Positions 45,725 to 57,956 of a DNA stretch of 64,000 bases are shown here, one piece after another. Position 1 is the first letter of the stretch; every line of letters begins with the position of its first letter. A model generated the notes under the pieces. That model had not been told where the DNA came from and ran no database searches. It saw nothing but the letters and a program-made list of their open reading frames with translations. Made by a program: the position numbers and the translations under genes. This DNA is from Daedaleopsis sinensis (Eukaryota > Basidiomycota > Agaricomycetes > Polyporales > Polyporaceae): assembly GCA_033807695.1 (NCBI GenBank), contig CM066309.1:1612001-1676000 (forward strand), read 5' to 3'.

Positions 45725-48700
45725 CTATTCTACGACGGCACTAGTTGCGTCCGCTCCAGCGGTGCCCGACGGCATTCCAACACCCTGCCTTCGGTCAGTT
45801 GCTATCTCTCACGTTGGGCATCGTACCGTTACTCACTTCGTATATTGTCTTAGGGAATTTCCGCTCCGCGTGCTCCAACAAACGCGTGAACCGATGGACC
45901 TGTCTGCAAAAACTCAGCTTGCGATTCATCATTCCCATACTACCTCACTTACCTGCCAGCGTACGCTGCTGCCCCTACTCGCCCCGCATCCCGATACTGC
46001 AGCTGACGTTCTCTCCAATTAGCCAGACTCCCGCGGTAACTTTCCGCGGTACGGAACATCTCCTCCCCCACAGTCTGATTCTCTTCCGTCCAACGCGCAG
46101 CGAGGGCACTGTACCGGAACCAATGCACGCGCAGGCCTTTGAATGACCATGTTAGTGAGAACACATACGATCCGAACAGACTTACTTTCTATCATGAAGT
46201 TCCGGATATCGCCCTCCTTCGCTTTTTTTATGAACGAGAAGTCTCCCCATATCCATGAGGGGAGACGGTGGCTATCACCCAACCGCTGCTCTTCGAAAAG
46301 CAGCACGAACGCTTGACAGTCGTCGTCTGCCAGGTGCTTGAGCTGCGGGTCGGACGCGCTCATGCCTATGGATAGCAGGATTGCGCGTTGTTCCCGATAT
46401 CGAGCCTTTGCCCCGTTAATTGCGTTCCTCTTATTCTGGAGACGTCGGTCGATGAGCGTCGTAGCTATGACTCCCGAATAAGTTTGCCGTCGAGCGGATA
46501 GGGTCGCATGCGTAGTCAGATGAATTCGAAGGTCGTCGAGGGCATCCGCAGCATAACCTCTTCGCAGCTGCATCTCGAAACGCACGGCCTCCTCGAGGGC
46601 TTCGTGGCTTCGAATGCGCGTCGGGTAGGTCGAGGGGAGAAGCAGCGCAGGGAGCTCTTCGATCCTCGTGGTCAAAAGCGCTCGGCTCGCGTCCTCGCCC
46701 ACCGCACGCTTGCGTTTGCGAAGCTGCGCGTGTGACGTCGCAACGCTCGCTGATGAAAGCGTGTCGCTCCCCATCGCATTGGTGTCTGCGCCCTCGAATG
46801 GCGCTGCACTCGGAGTCGGCACGCAATCTGAGGTTCCGTGATCTGCAGAGGCTCGGGTAGTATCGTCAGGCAGTCTCGGAGTATTCAGCGCCAGGTTCAC
46901 ACAGGGCTGCAAGTACTTCTCCCGTCGTTCGCGCAGCGCCTTGATGCGCACTTCCAAGACGTCGATCTTGCGCGAGATTGCGTCTTGCGACTCTTGGGTG
47001 GCTTTGCTCGTCTCTACTTCGTCCCGCAGGGCCGCTCTGATGATGCCGGTAAGCGCAGTCACATGGACGGTCATACTACCACTCACTTATCCTTCTCTAA
47101 CTCGAGCATGTCGTGAATCACTCCGGCTACACCGGCGCCGTGAGTGTTGCCTGTATCCGCCAACTCCGTCAGAAGATCTGTCGCCATTTGCTGCGATGTC
47201 AAAGCTACATGGCGTCCAGGTAAGTCGACTCGTGAAGAATTCGTCTCTCTAAATGTGCGTACCAACGTCGTCAGGCGGCTCATATGCGTTCTCAAGGTCA
47301 CGGTGCTCTCCGATATTGACGACTTTCCTCTTCCACGCAGCTTCGCGGGCTTTCCATTCGTCAAGGACCTGCTTGCCGCAAATATCTTTGATGCTGTCCT
47401 CCAAAGTGTCGAGATATTCGGTGACACGCTGGCGATGCTCGGTGCTGTCACTCATCTTCTTCATCAGGAAGGTAACTGCGGTGCACGTTAGCCAGGTTCA
47501 GCTGTTCGTATCGCCACTTACCCATTTCATGTAGGTGCCTGACGTTCTGGTCGTTGATGACCGCGTTCAGAACATCGTGTCGGTGGCCTGCCGTCATCTC
47601 CTTGGTCGCGCGCGCGACGGCGTTGATCAGGCCCCATAACCTTTCGCAGGTCTCTCCATCGTTCATACAGGAACAAGGGAGCAGGTTGAGAGAAAACCGC
47701 TGACGACACTCTTTGTTATGCATCTCTATGTGATACTTACCGACGCCGGCGAGTATCCTGGGCAGATCCGCGGCACTGATGGACTGAAGTTCGGCTAGAA
47801 CGTCGGGAGTGAAGTCTTCGTCCAGCCGCGTCCTCAGGCGAATGATGTACTGACACATGATGTCGTACATGAGCACGATGAGGTGCAGGGGAAGATGGGG
47901 TTGCAGGGCAGAGACCAAAGCGATATCCACGCTGACGAATCTGACACAGCATATCCGGGTTAATTATGATATCGCGCAGCGCCATAACTCGAGTAGTCGA
48001 CTTACCGTTCTCCAGCTTGTAGATCGACAATGCCTCCCGGCAATGTGCACATGTGACGACATACAACTGCGACCACACCCGACACGCTACCCTTGTATTT
48101 GCCGTACTCCATCGCTCCGAATTTCGAACATGTGCTCGTCTGCCGGAGGTCAGTGTGGTAACCGACGTCTCATCAGGTTCACATACATCTTTGTATTTGG
48201 TTTGAGGGACTTTGGCTTGATATGTGGCGAAGTCTCCTTCGTGGACGAAGTATCCGGCACCCATGCTTAAAGGAGTATCCGCAGGATCTGTGTGTTTGTG
48301 CTTCAAGTTGAAGTGGAAGTTTCCGTCGATGGAGAGGTGGAGGGCGTCGACATGCCTACTGCCAGTGAGTCGGTGATAGGTTATGGGGCGCGTCGACTTA
48401 CTGATATTCCGGGTCTCTACTCTCCCATCCCGCGCGCATGTTTACTCCGGGTAGAGGACATGCTGGGCATGCGACTGTCAGCGCGCGTGGTTGAAGTTTG
48501 TCGTCTGCTCGAACTCCGGCACGTCGGCACGCTTTGATGAAGGTGTATTGACGGATGGAGTTGTTGACCTCCCGGTATCGATCCTAGAGGGCATGAGTTA
48601 CGACGTTCGTAATAGCTCAGTGGACCACTAACCGCGACTTCCTCGGTGCGCACACCGTCTGTGCAACGCCTCAGATACTGAATGTAGTCGTAAAGGTTAG

Positions 48701-49685
48701 TATGTGCCCGCAAACTCAGCCCATTGAAAGCTTCGAGGGCTGTCAGCGTAGTCGCGGTCTTCGGGCGTTCCCACGTAGCTGGCCAGAGACCGGCCGCGAT
48801 GAGTTGTTCAACGTCATGGCGGGCTGGAGTGCATAGACAGTATACGACCGGCATCTTCATGATTCCGTGCTCGTGGATAATCGTCATGTCGCGGATATAC
48901 GTTTGAAGGGGTTCTTGGGTGGGTAATTTGGGGACGGCGGGGCAGCATTGCGTGCTGTGCCCGAGGAACAACTTGTATCCTATTTCGGGCAGGCTCACCT
49001 TCTCCCAAATCCCGCCTACAGCGTTCCATCGTCGGATTCTATCGAACGGGCGGTGTCGATGGTCACGTATGGTGCATTCCCTGCATTGTTGAGACGCAAG
49101 GGGACAGTCTTGGCATTTGTACCACGTATCCATCTCCGGTGGTTTCTGGCAGGTGTCGCAGTGCAGCAGTCGGTCAGGAGGAGTTTCTCGTTCGTCGAGA
49201 GCATCTTGTGCACGCGTCGCAGAGCGGTCCATAAATCCGCCCATGACCTCGGACGGCTGTACATAGTAAGTGGATGTCTGCTGGCGACATGGCTCACTCA
49301 CCAAATGTCTCTTAGACCCCCCGGCTTGAGGGGATGCGTCCGCCGGTTTTCGTCTGACATCGTCCTGTGAACAGACCTGTTAATATAATGGTTGCCGAGC
49401 GCTGTCGTCACCGACCTGTTCACCCTCATGCACCGTGGTCGCCCCGCTAGCAGCCCCATGGGGATGCGCATGCTGCGGCGCGCATTTTGGTTTGGCGGGG
49501 CCTTGCAATGGCTTCGCAGGCTCAGAACCAGCTACTGCCTTGACGGAGAAATCGAAGGTTCCGTTAGAGCGCGACGAAGTTGCTCTGCCCGCGGAACAGG
49601 GGATTGGGTCTCCGGGTCTCCGAATTTGTCGGCGGTGTCTTGCTTTGGTGGCATTCGACAGGCCCGGGACAGATTTCGGTGCCAT
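45725..49685 (-). CDS. KDZ (Kyakuja-Dileera-Zisupton) family transposase, intact
   Basis: Thirteen exons: 49416-49685, 49302-49364, 48633-49256, 48402-48583, 48187-48358, 48006-48139, 47522-47940, 47263-47475, 47087-47204, 46186-47036, 45953-46136, 45837-45903 and 45725-45784; 1119 codons (1118 aa) with no stop or frameshift. Order of parts: Lys/Arg-rich N terminus, then a CxC2-type cysteine cluster (HCDTCQKPPEMDTWYKCQDC, CRECTIRDHRHRPFDRI), FLGHSTQCCP, CPACPLPGVNMRAGWE, LSIDGNFHFNLKHK, and the core with GIVDLQAGERFVSVD, MYDIMCQY, KYHIEMHNKEC, MNDGETCERLWGLINAV and NDQNV. A coiled-coil C terminus follows (LEVRIKALRERREKYLQ, then LRVHWFRYSALAARW). These are classical KDZ features. Terminal inverted repeats were not found by eye. 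The gene is divergent from the A-D block, 1.5 kb away. Confidence 0.9.
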
Positions 49686-51212
49686 AGAGGTGTCGTCTAG
49701 ATGTTAAACCAATAGAGTTCAGAGATCTACGTGGAATGTGGAAGAGAGTGCGACGATTATAGGCGCTCTTTATCGGTCAGTAGTTTGATTTATGAAGTCA
49801 ACGCTCCCAATCGCCTGCGGTAATGTCATACGTGCAGTGATCGCGCATTCTGTACTATATATCGATGTACATATGCGTAGACATGGCTATAGTGACGACA
49901 AGAACGTGCATTAATACTTCTCTTCGAGATTCCCGGTGGCTGAAAATCGAGGTGTAGGTGCGTGGACGCTAGGCAGCAGGACTTATTTACCTTACATCGC
50001 TGTCGGAACGCCCCCAAGCTCGTACACCAGGCCTATGCAGTGGGCTAAGTCCATCGGACAGGAGTGGGAGTGTTCCATACTGTACTGTCAACATGCTCGC
50101 GCTCTTAGTTAGCCAGTATTGATAGGGAGACGCGGGCTGACTCACTTGATGTTCCCTGCTGCTGTGGCAAAGTCACTCCCTGTATGATTATGAGCGCGAG
50201 GCTTGTGAAACTCTGTAGAGAGACCTTATATCCAACTCGCAGGTGCAGGCAGCAGTCAGATACGTACTTCATTTGCGCGACTCCCCTTCTTCTCCATATG
50301 CTGCGATGCTCCCATCCCCGATTAACCTAGCCATCACGATTGTTCCGGGGTACAGTTCGATGTACGTCGTTGGTGCCATTGGATCGTTCTGGTGGACGGT
50401 TGGGTTTTCGACGATGGCGCTTGATCGGCGCACCAAAGGGCAAGACATGCTGGCCCCCGGTCGCACAAGTCAGGAATGTCGGCGCACATGGCAGCTCAAA
50501 TAGCGACCAATGTTCGCGCGAGCTTGGCAAGGGGGAGGATGTGAGAAGTACGGTGAGCAGAGGTGGAGGGTCAGGATCGCTGTAAAGACGGCAGGTTTCT
50601 CAATGGGATCGGCGGACGTTGAATAGTTGTTGCGTCTGGTAAGTATTTGTTGTATAGCTCCGCTAATGAGAGGTTTGGCCCGGACCCGCGGCCCGGCGCG
50701 TTAATCACCACAGAGTGGCGGAATCCCTGTCGGAGCTCAAACCCATTGTGTGTCTTGTTGATACCTCACATACTCCCACGCCAGTAGTCCATCTACACTC
50801 ATCTGCTCCACCCGCTAACTAGTTCAGCAACCCGACCTATATCATCATTCACCACAACTCTCCTTCGTGTGCTCCCTTGAAAGTCTGCGAACGTCGTGCC
50901 CGCTACCTGAGCTGGTCTGCGTTCGCGACTCTAGTCGACAGATTGCTGCGCGCGTGGTACGAGTACCGTCCCACTGTGGCTGCAATCCTACATCCCCCCG
51001 GCTCCTCCCCACTCCGCAAGTCCATCCCGGGCCGTTGAAGACCTCAAGATCTTTCTTTCTCGAGCCGAACACTCTCCCACCTGGTCGCACGGGTACCCCA
51101 ATCCCTCGCATCCCTTCTCGTCTGCCACCGGAGCACTCGGACATTTTCCCCATCCTACTCCTCAAGGTGAGTCTCAACATCCGCCTTGCCCTCCTGAATT
51201 CGGAATTATCCA
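49686..51212. other. Divergent region between KDZ transposase and gene A
   Basis: 1.5 kb that must contain the promoters of both genes. Frames at 50243-50503 and 50867-51343 have no recognised domain. If KDZ and A-D are one element, regulatory sequence would lie here. Confidence 0.4.
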
Positions 51213-53769
51213 ATGGAACGGTCGGGCGATGCGGCGGACGTCCCTCAGCGTCCCAAATTTCCGAACTTCAAGCGATACGGGCGCGAGAGCGAGCCAGACC
51301 GCCCACCCCGTCCGGCTTCGCCCGTTGTCGAAGAGCAACTTGATGATTTGGTCCATGTCCCTTCCATGTAAGCATCACCCCGTTCATCGTTATGGTCGAG
51401 ATGACTCACTGGGACATAGCTCAACAGCGGCGGCTGCGGCGTTGCCCGAACAGGAAGAAGTCGAGGAGCTTGCGACGCGCGACGGTGATGATAGCCTCTC
51501 CAACGACGTCGACGAGGCTCCGAAGTTGAAGGCCAATCGTCAGGGGGATTATGAGATTCGTATGTTTTAGTCGTATGTACCAACGTCGATGATGACTTAC
51601 GTTGTGATAGTTTCTACGCGCAAATGGTACCAGGCTTTGGTGGCGACGCAAGCTGGGTTCGACCGTATGATCATCACGTCCCCCAATTCCATCTGGATCC
51701 CCCAGTACCCTAGAGAGACTTCGGTGATCGAGACGTACCAGGACGGCCGCTGGGGTCCACACGAGTACTCTTTGCATCCGCAGGATATTTGTCGCGGTTG
51801 GTGGCACCTCGCATGCATCCCCGCGTCTCACGCGCGCCGCGATTCCATCCTCTTCGAACTCTTCGATCACAACGCCTGGGAGGCGGACAAGTCTGTGGGT
51901 TTTAACGGTCTGGGTTACATCACTACCGAACGGCAGATTGAGCTGTTGGAGGCTGCTAAGGAGGCAATCAGCAATTGTGAGACGCAGGGATTTCCGCGCA
52001 GTGTGTTGAAGTATTCCCGTTTCCTGTCAACCATCCTCCAACAATTCGTCGATAGGATGTGTCACCTCCCCGCGACCCCCTCTGTGGCCATCGCTGTCGC
52101 AGCCCATGTCCAGCGTCTGACTCTAGAGCTCGAAGGCCTCTACAACTATATGACTGTCGTCGTCCCCAGGCTGGAAGACTCCAAGGATCACAGCAACGAT
52201 GTACTGCCCTATCTCGGAGCTTTCGTGAGAGAGGGTAGTGATGCAGCAACGTTGACACGCGTCGGCGTCCCCGTCTGGTTCTTACGACCAATGACGCGTG
52301 GACTCGCAGTCTGGGCGGTTGTCCAGCCGTACCCGAACACCAACTGGTCTTCGTCCAAACCGTGCGATCCTCCGATCCTCCATCATCCAAAGTCGTTCGC
52401 TGGGGTTGGCAACTTCACAGGAGCATGGCAACGTAACATGGTTCTGGCGATCTCCAACCATTTGGGGGGTGCTCACCTATCGACTCTGTCCCTGGCTGAA
52501 GTCCCAGAGGTTCCTGGCCCGCGGGATGTTCGTGCAGAAGTTGAGGAGCGGGCGGACAAGCGGGCGAGGATAGAGGAAGGGCATGCGCAGAGTCACCACA
52601 TTGCGATGAGAGTCGCTCCAGCCGAACCCAAACAGGTGGACACTGCTGCCAAGAAGACGCATCGCGGCCGTCGGGGGGGTGGGAAGCGTGCAGGGTCTTC
52701 GGCAGTTGCATTGCCTAGGCCAAATGAGGGGGACCCTAGCGTAGTGGCGATTGGGTCGTCGCGCATCCGGAAGGAGCCTGCGCCTCAACCCGCCAAAATT
52801 TTCATGGAGTCTCCGTTCTACGCTGTGCCATCGCCATGGCACAAGCCCCTTCAGGCTGCCTCCCCCGTGCCTCTCACCACTCCCGCCCTTTACTTTTATC
52901 CTCCCCCTTTCCTCTTCGACGCTGTTGCCAACACCGGTGCCCTCCAGCGGCTCAGTCCGACGCGTGCAGCTTTCGCGCGCTTTGACGACAAGGCGAACCG
53001 CTACGTGCACAACTTTGCGCGCGTTCGTGCTTTCTTCCGCGCTCGCATGTTCGACCCATCTCTATCCAACTCCCCTTTGTCCATCACGGAGTGGCGCGCC
53101 GCGTTGTGGGGCGACTACCGGCAAAAGACCCACCCAGTAGCGCAGAAGGGATCGGCGGGCGAGGTTCGGCGGGCGAAACGGCGGCAGGAAGGCCAGAACG
53201 ACGTCAACCGCTTGTTGTTGCGCGTAGCTCAGATTCCATCGTACGACGCGATGATGGTGGCACATTATGACGATCTGGCGGTGGACTACGCTTGCGCTTG
53301 TGCCGACGACAACCTCCGCCTCCGCATCCTTTGGGAGTGTCACGAGGTGAATTTCAGGGCGGAGATTATCGCACTCGACACTCAATTGGTGGTGCGACCC
53401 TCGTGGTGGGAGGTTCACCGATGGCAACGGGAGGCCGCCGTCACAGCCATTTGGGGCGAACCCGCGTCAGTGACTAGTGTGGTACCACGAGTTGAAGATG
53501 AAGATCGCAAGTATCGGTGGAATTCTGATCCTGCAGACCTCCTCTCCAAGGCAACGCTTCGCGCTTTCCTGAATATCATGAAGGTGTGGCCCGGATGCAC
53601 GGATGACCTCGCGGACGCGGCGAGCAGGGAATGGGCCGACTCGGAGTTTGCGGACATCCAAGGGCGGGCGATTGACTTCTACGTTCGGACCTTCGTGAAG
53701 ACGTTTGCGCGATTGCCGACGCCCCCGATAATGTTTCCTGTGTTGCGATCTGGACATGTATCTCTATAG
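51213..53769 (+). CDS. Gene A: Agaricomycete multi-copy family protein of unknown function, 817 aa
   Basis: Exons 51213-51367, 51420-51559 and 51611-53769; 818 codons. After a short acidic N terminus, a probable domain spans residues about 98-400: KWYQALVATQAGFDRMIITS, WWHLACIPASHARRDSILFE and VGVPVWFLRP. A basic linker (KKTHRGRRGGGKRAG) could bind nucleic acid. A second domain fills residues about 530-817: ALYFYPPPFLFD, ITEWRAALWGDYRQ, LRILWECHEVNFRAEIIALD, WWEVHRWQREAAVTAIWGEP and YVRTFVKTFARLPTPP. From memory, proteins with a 'GVPVW..RP' motif and this Trp-rich C-terminal half occur in many copies in Polyporales and relatives, annotated only as hypothetical. No catalytic motif is recognised. 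First of four co-oriented genes. Confidence 0.82.
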
Positions 53770-54005
53770 TTCTCGTGAAATTGTATTTTTACAGATTCTG
53801 CACGTTCATTTCATGGTGAGCGCCAGTGTTAGACTTATCCGTGTGAGGACAACTGACGAGCACGAAATTGTAGCAGTGTGCCGAGCGTGTCTCCAACATC
53901 TGCGGCTCAAGCTCAGTAACGCCCGCACGAGAGTATACCTCCTGTCCTTGTGTTCTACTCACCTTCTCTCCCCCTTAGTTTCAGCTCTCGCTCCCCGCTC
54001 CCGCC

Positions 54006-56227
54006 ATGCGACAGAAGTGGGTCACTACCGACTACGAGATCAAGTTCATCCGGGAGCAGTTCGATTCCCCCACTATTCAGGCTTTGCTCCGCCAACATGG
54101 TGAAGCAGGGGTAAGGGCCGCCACCGCTCAGATCCTCGAGGCTCTCAACCGCAAGTACACTTCACCCTTTCCGGGTGAGACCGACGCCCAGTACAACAAG
54201 CGCCGCAGGAACGCCAAAAACAAGACAAAGGTCTCTCAGATCCCGCCAGAGACTCAGGAGGAGTGGGAGACACGCATCAGCACACGCATGCCCAAGGTAC
54301 GTCGGTCAATGATATTTCACGCCCTCTTCTTAAGCATCCTGTCAGATCATCGCGGCGCGCATCTCGGAGTGGAAAAACGAGAAGAAGAATGCGCTCGACA
54401 CATCACCCATGCCACCCATGCCGCCACCTCCGTCTTCACGTCGCTCGCGCGCGCTCAGCGGTTTCGATATTTTTCAACGTCGGGGCCAGACGAGCAACAG
54501 CGGTGAACGTGAATCTTGTGAAGGAAGGTTTGACATCGGCGCTCACCGCCGCCAGGCCCACGCAGTTTGGGAGACCATGTCTGAGCAGGAGAGGGCGCCC
54601 TTTGACGAACGCGCGCGTGCGATCAATCGCGGTGAAACGTATTCGGAAACGTCTTCAACTCGCGGCACTTCGACATCTCCTAGCGCTGACGAGGGGGACG
54701 AAGATGACTTAGACCCTTCGCCGGATAATTACAATCGCGTGTAAGTGTTATATTCCAACCTTGCATACTTTATCTCATTGTGCATCCAGCGCGGCGGCCG
54801 ACACGGCGGAGTGGCTCACCAAGGTGATGGACACCCTTCACAAGCATTGCAACTGGGGCGGTTCGATCATGGTGGGAGGCCCTGACGAAGATGGACAGAC
54901 TCGAACCTTCATGTATGAGTGCTGAGCTTTCTGTGCGTAACTCCCTTGACTGACACCCTTGACAGCTACTCCGTTGGGCAAAACCGCAAGGGACGGAACT
55001 TTGCTACCACCCTTCTAGACTTGAACGACATGCCATACGCCGCTCTCGAAAGTTTGCTCGCCCACTGGCTCGAGCAGTGTCGCACTAGTTTGCATCTTGA
55101 TCATCTACGATGTGATCCCTTTGCTGATAGCCATACTGGCAGGTCCTACCGTCGCTCAACAGGATCAAGAAAGCAGCGTTTGGCTCCGTCTCATTGGCGA
55201 CATGCTTTCCAACCGAGTCAAGCCTACCGGATCTCGCACGCAGATCTTGGAATCGCTGTCTGGAGCGATCAACAACAGTGAGAACATAACTCTCGTGGGC
55301 TCCATACGAGACTTATGAAGACAACCTAGTGTTGCACGGCCCCTCTGACAACGAGCCCGTCACCACTTCAGCCCCCGCTGTAGACACCTCAGCCCCCGAT
55401 TTACCTTCGCACATTGCCAATGGTGAAGACTTCCCGATTGAAGTTCACACGGCAGCCACCGAAGGCGGAGGGAGCGGAGGGCACGTCCGGCCAGATATCT
55501 CGCAGAGTGTTGGGGAACGCTTCCTCGTGATGGACGAGCAGCTCGCTCGCGGTATGTCTCTTCAACATCCCTCACCGTCTCTCAATCCTTAGCACTCACC
55601 CCTCCCCACTTCCACATTGGCAGTTACTTCATACGCCCACGTGGATGAAGGCTTCGACAGCGATGACGAAGTCCCAGACTTGGAAGCTGACGGTGCCGCC
55701 GCCGACCTCGCGCCTGTTGAAACGATGGCCCATCGCGCGGAGGTTCTGCCCTCTGGAGATGCACAGGAGTCTGGCGGCGTGTTCGAACAAGGCGGAGCTC
55801 CTGCGCCTCCCCAGGCCGGCGACGGCGTCGAGGAGCGCGCCCCGGACCCGTCTTCCTCTAGCGTCGGGGCCGACTGGGCGACTGCGCCGCCCGCCTCGCA
55901 GGAACCCACTGAGTCTCGCGTCCCCGTTGGGAAGAGGACCGCAGCCGCGGCCAACATTTCGACTAACGAGAGTGGGCCCTCCACCAAACGCGGTCCGCGC
56001 GCCCCTGCTACTGCGGGAGTCACCATGCCCGACGCGAACGGCGCGGAGCCGTTGTCCCTCCCCGCGCGGTCACGCAAGCCGACCGAGAAGATGCTTCAAT
56101 TCCGGGAGTACGTCTGTAATTCTGATCACATTCGCGCTACTCACGTCCTATTAGGGAACAGGCCCAGAAGGGCAGGAAGGGGACGCGCCCCGGCGCGTCG
56201 GCCGTGCCTCGCCCGCGCGGGGCGTAA
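54006..56227 (+). CDS. Gene B: HMG-box-like, disordered protein, 614 aa
   Basis: Eight exons: 54006-54296, 54346-54740, 54790-54912, 54966-55087, 55143-55277, 55330-55551, 55624-56107 and 56155-56227. The N terminus (MRQKWVTTDYEIKFIREQFD) and the Lys/Arg-rich NKRRRNAKNKTK suggest a helical DNA-binding start. Residues about 135-200 resemble an HMG-box: SGFDIFQRRG, then HRRQAHAVWETMSEQERAPF and DERARAINRG. A folded middle follows (AEWLTKVMDTLHKHCNWGGS, GRNFATTLLDLNDMPYAALE). The C-terminal 300 residues are acidic, Pro/Ala-rich and disordered, ending in a basic tail. Gap to gene A is 236 bp. Function unknown; chromatin or transposon-DNA binding is an inference. Confidence 0.8.
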
Positions 56228-56458
56228 ACGGGTTTAGAGTACATCGGCTGTAGTTGTGATGTTTGAAACGTGCTGCGCGCGACGGTTGTTCTGATCTCAT
56301 AAATATTTATCTCCCCAGCTACGCGAGTCGGAGTGTAGGTAGTTGGGGCCCTTCTGCCACTGATCACGTGGGCATTCCAGCGTGCTTCAAAACATATACC
56401 ACCGGGTCTGCGCATCAAGTCCCCCAGATTCTCCGTCATCCTCAATTGCTCGTCCGCC

Positions 56459-57629
56459 ATGCAAGCCCGCTTCGCATTCTGGAAAGAAGTGAGTGGACGA
56501 GGCTGAAACCGTTCGGGCTAACTAACACACTCGCAGGACGGGGACCTTCCGCTCTGGCGGATGGTTCCCTTCACCCCCGGGCGCAGCGTCCGCCTCTCTG
56601 AAATCGAGTGGCTACTGGACGCCTGCGACGATATCCCCTTTACGGCCCTGGAGGTCTACGATATCCGGGGGGCCATGTGGCATGTCGCTAGACTGGACCG
56701 AGCGCGGTTGGTCTTTGACCGGAGCGCGACGGTACTGATGCGCATTGTCGGTGTCGAAGACTGCCCGCTGTTCGGGTACGAGTTGGAGAAGATGTATCGC
56801 GAGCTTGGGTGGCCACCCATCCCTGACAACATCCCCGAGAGCGACAATCGGGTTGACTTCAACGTGAGGCCAATTCGTGTGGTACTCTGGCGGCAGGTAA
56901 GCCCCTCGTTCTGACGTATGTTGTGCGCTTCTCAGACGGTCCCAGAACGGCGTTCCTCCTGTCATCCATATCATCAATGTCGCCCATGACCACTCGATTC
57001 GCCTCGACGACTTCTGGCCCCTCGAGGGCGATTTGGAAGAACGCTGCAACGTCGACCTCTACTACCCCGAAGAGCAAGAATGGCACCTTCAGAGCACCTG
57101 GACGTCCTTCTGGAACGAAGACGAATACGACACGATCCTTATCAAATTCACCGAGGTGTCAATCACCGTCGGGTTTGGGCGGGAGTTCACCGAGTTCGGG
57201 AAGCTGTTCCAGCCCAAAGAAGATTTCGGTGAGGAGATGTTTCTCGCCGACGTGCAGGTGAATACCAGGGTCTACTGAGGGTGTTATTCGTGCCCGACTG
57301 ACACGTCATAGACCGCCATGGAACTTGTCAAAGCCGTGGACGGAGGACTCCATGTGCTGTCTACCAGCGGCAACGATTATCGCGCTCGAGCAGAGGCGAT
57401 CGAGTGGGACCCTCACCCTGATCAGCTACTCGATCCGATGGCGGACGACGAGGGGGAGGCTGTTTCAGCTCGGGCAGACGAGGTCGCAGGATCACCGGGG
57501 GACTATAGAGTAGACGACGTAGATCGCGGCCGGTCGTTAGTCCGGGCAGGAGTGAAGCGCGGGTACCCGGAGGAGTCGTCCGATGAGGAGCACGATGCGC
57601 CTCCATCGCGTCGCCTTCGCGCTGAGTAA
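56459..57629 (+). CDS. Gene C: unknown acidic protein, 339 aa
   Basis: Exons 56459-56488, 56537-56896, 56946-57257 and 57312-57629; 340 codons. I do not recognise the family. The body looks like one mixed alpha/beta domain: MQARFAFWKEDGDLPLWRMV, GRSVRLSEIEWLLDACDDIP, FGYELEKMYRELGWPPIPDN, HIINVAHDHSIRLDDFWPLE and EDEYDTILIKFTEVSITVGF. The last 90 residues are acidic and disordered, with a basic end (SRRLRAE). No metal or nucleotide site is visible. The 231-bp gap from gene B and equal strand suggest co-regulation. It may be a partner subunit of A, B or D. Confidence 0.75.
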
Positions 57630-57956
57630 TTACAATGCCCTTGCGCGCGTTCGAGGACCCTAGATCGTATCACATCAACCGAACCGTTCATCACTCCCGA
57701 TCCACCTTGCGACGGCGCGACGATATCAAGCCCTAGATGCGGCCGAAAGAGGGTAAGCATTAGGAATGGCCAATATACTCTCCGTCGCTCAGGAGGCTAG
57801 ACTCACCGTCATTGGGTCGCTTGACAGACTCCTCGGACCCCATGAAACCGGTCGACATTTTTATATAACCTTCCTTTGACATTGACGTTCGCACACTCTT
57901 GCCCCCGACATCATCCTCCCAACTCTCGTTGACCTCGACCGTTCTTGACCACCACC
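57630..57956. promoter_or_regulatory. Gap between genes C and D
   Basis: 327 bp holding the 3' end of gene C and the promoter of gene D; a TTTTTATATAACC TATA-like run lies about 100 bp upstream of the gene D start. Confidence 0.5.

Noticed and set aside
50243..50503. 86-codon frame between KDZ and gene A
   Set aside because: A hydrophobic stretch is present, but there is no family match and no support from splice sites or neighbours.
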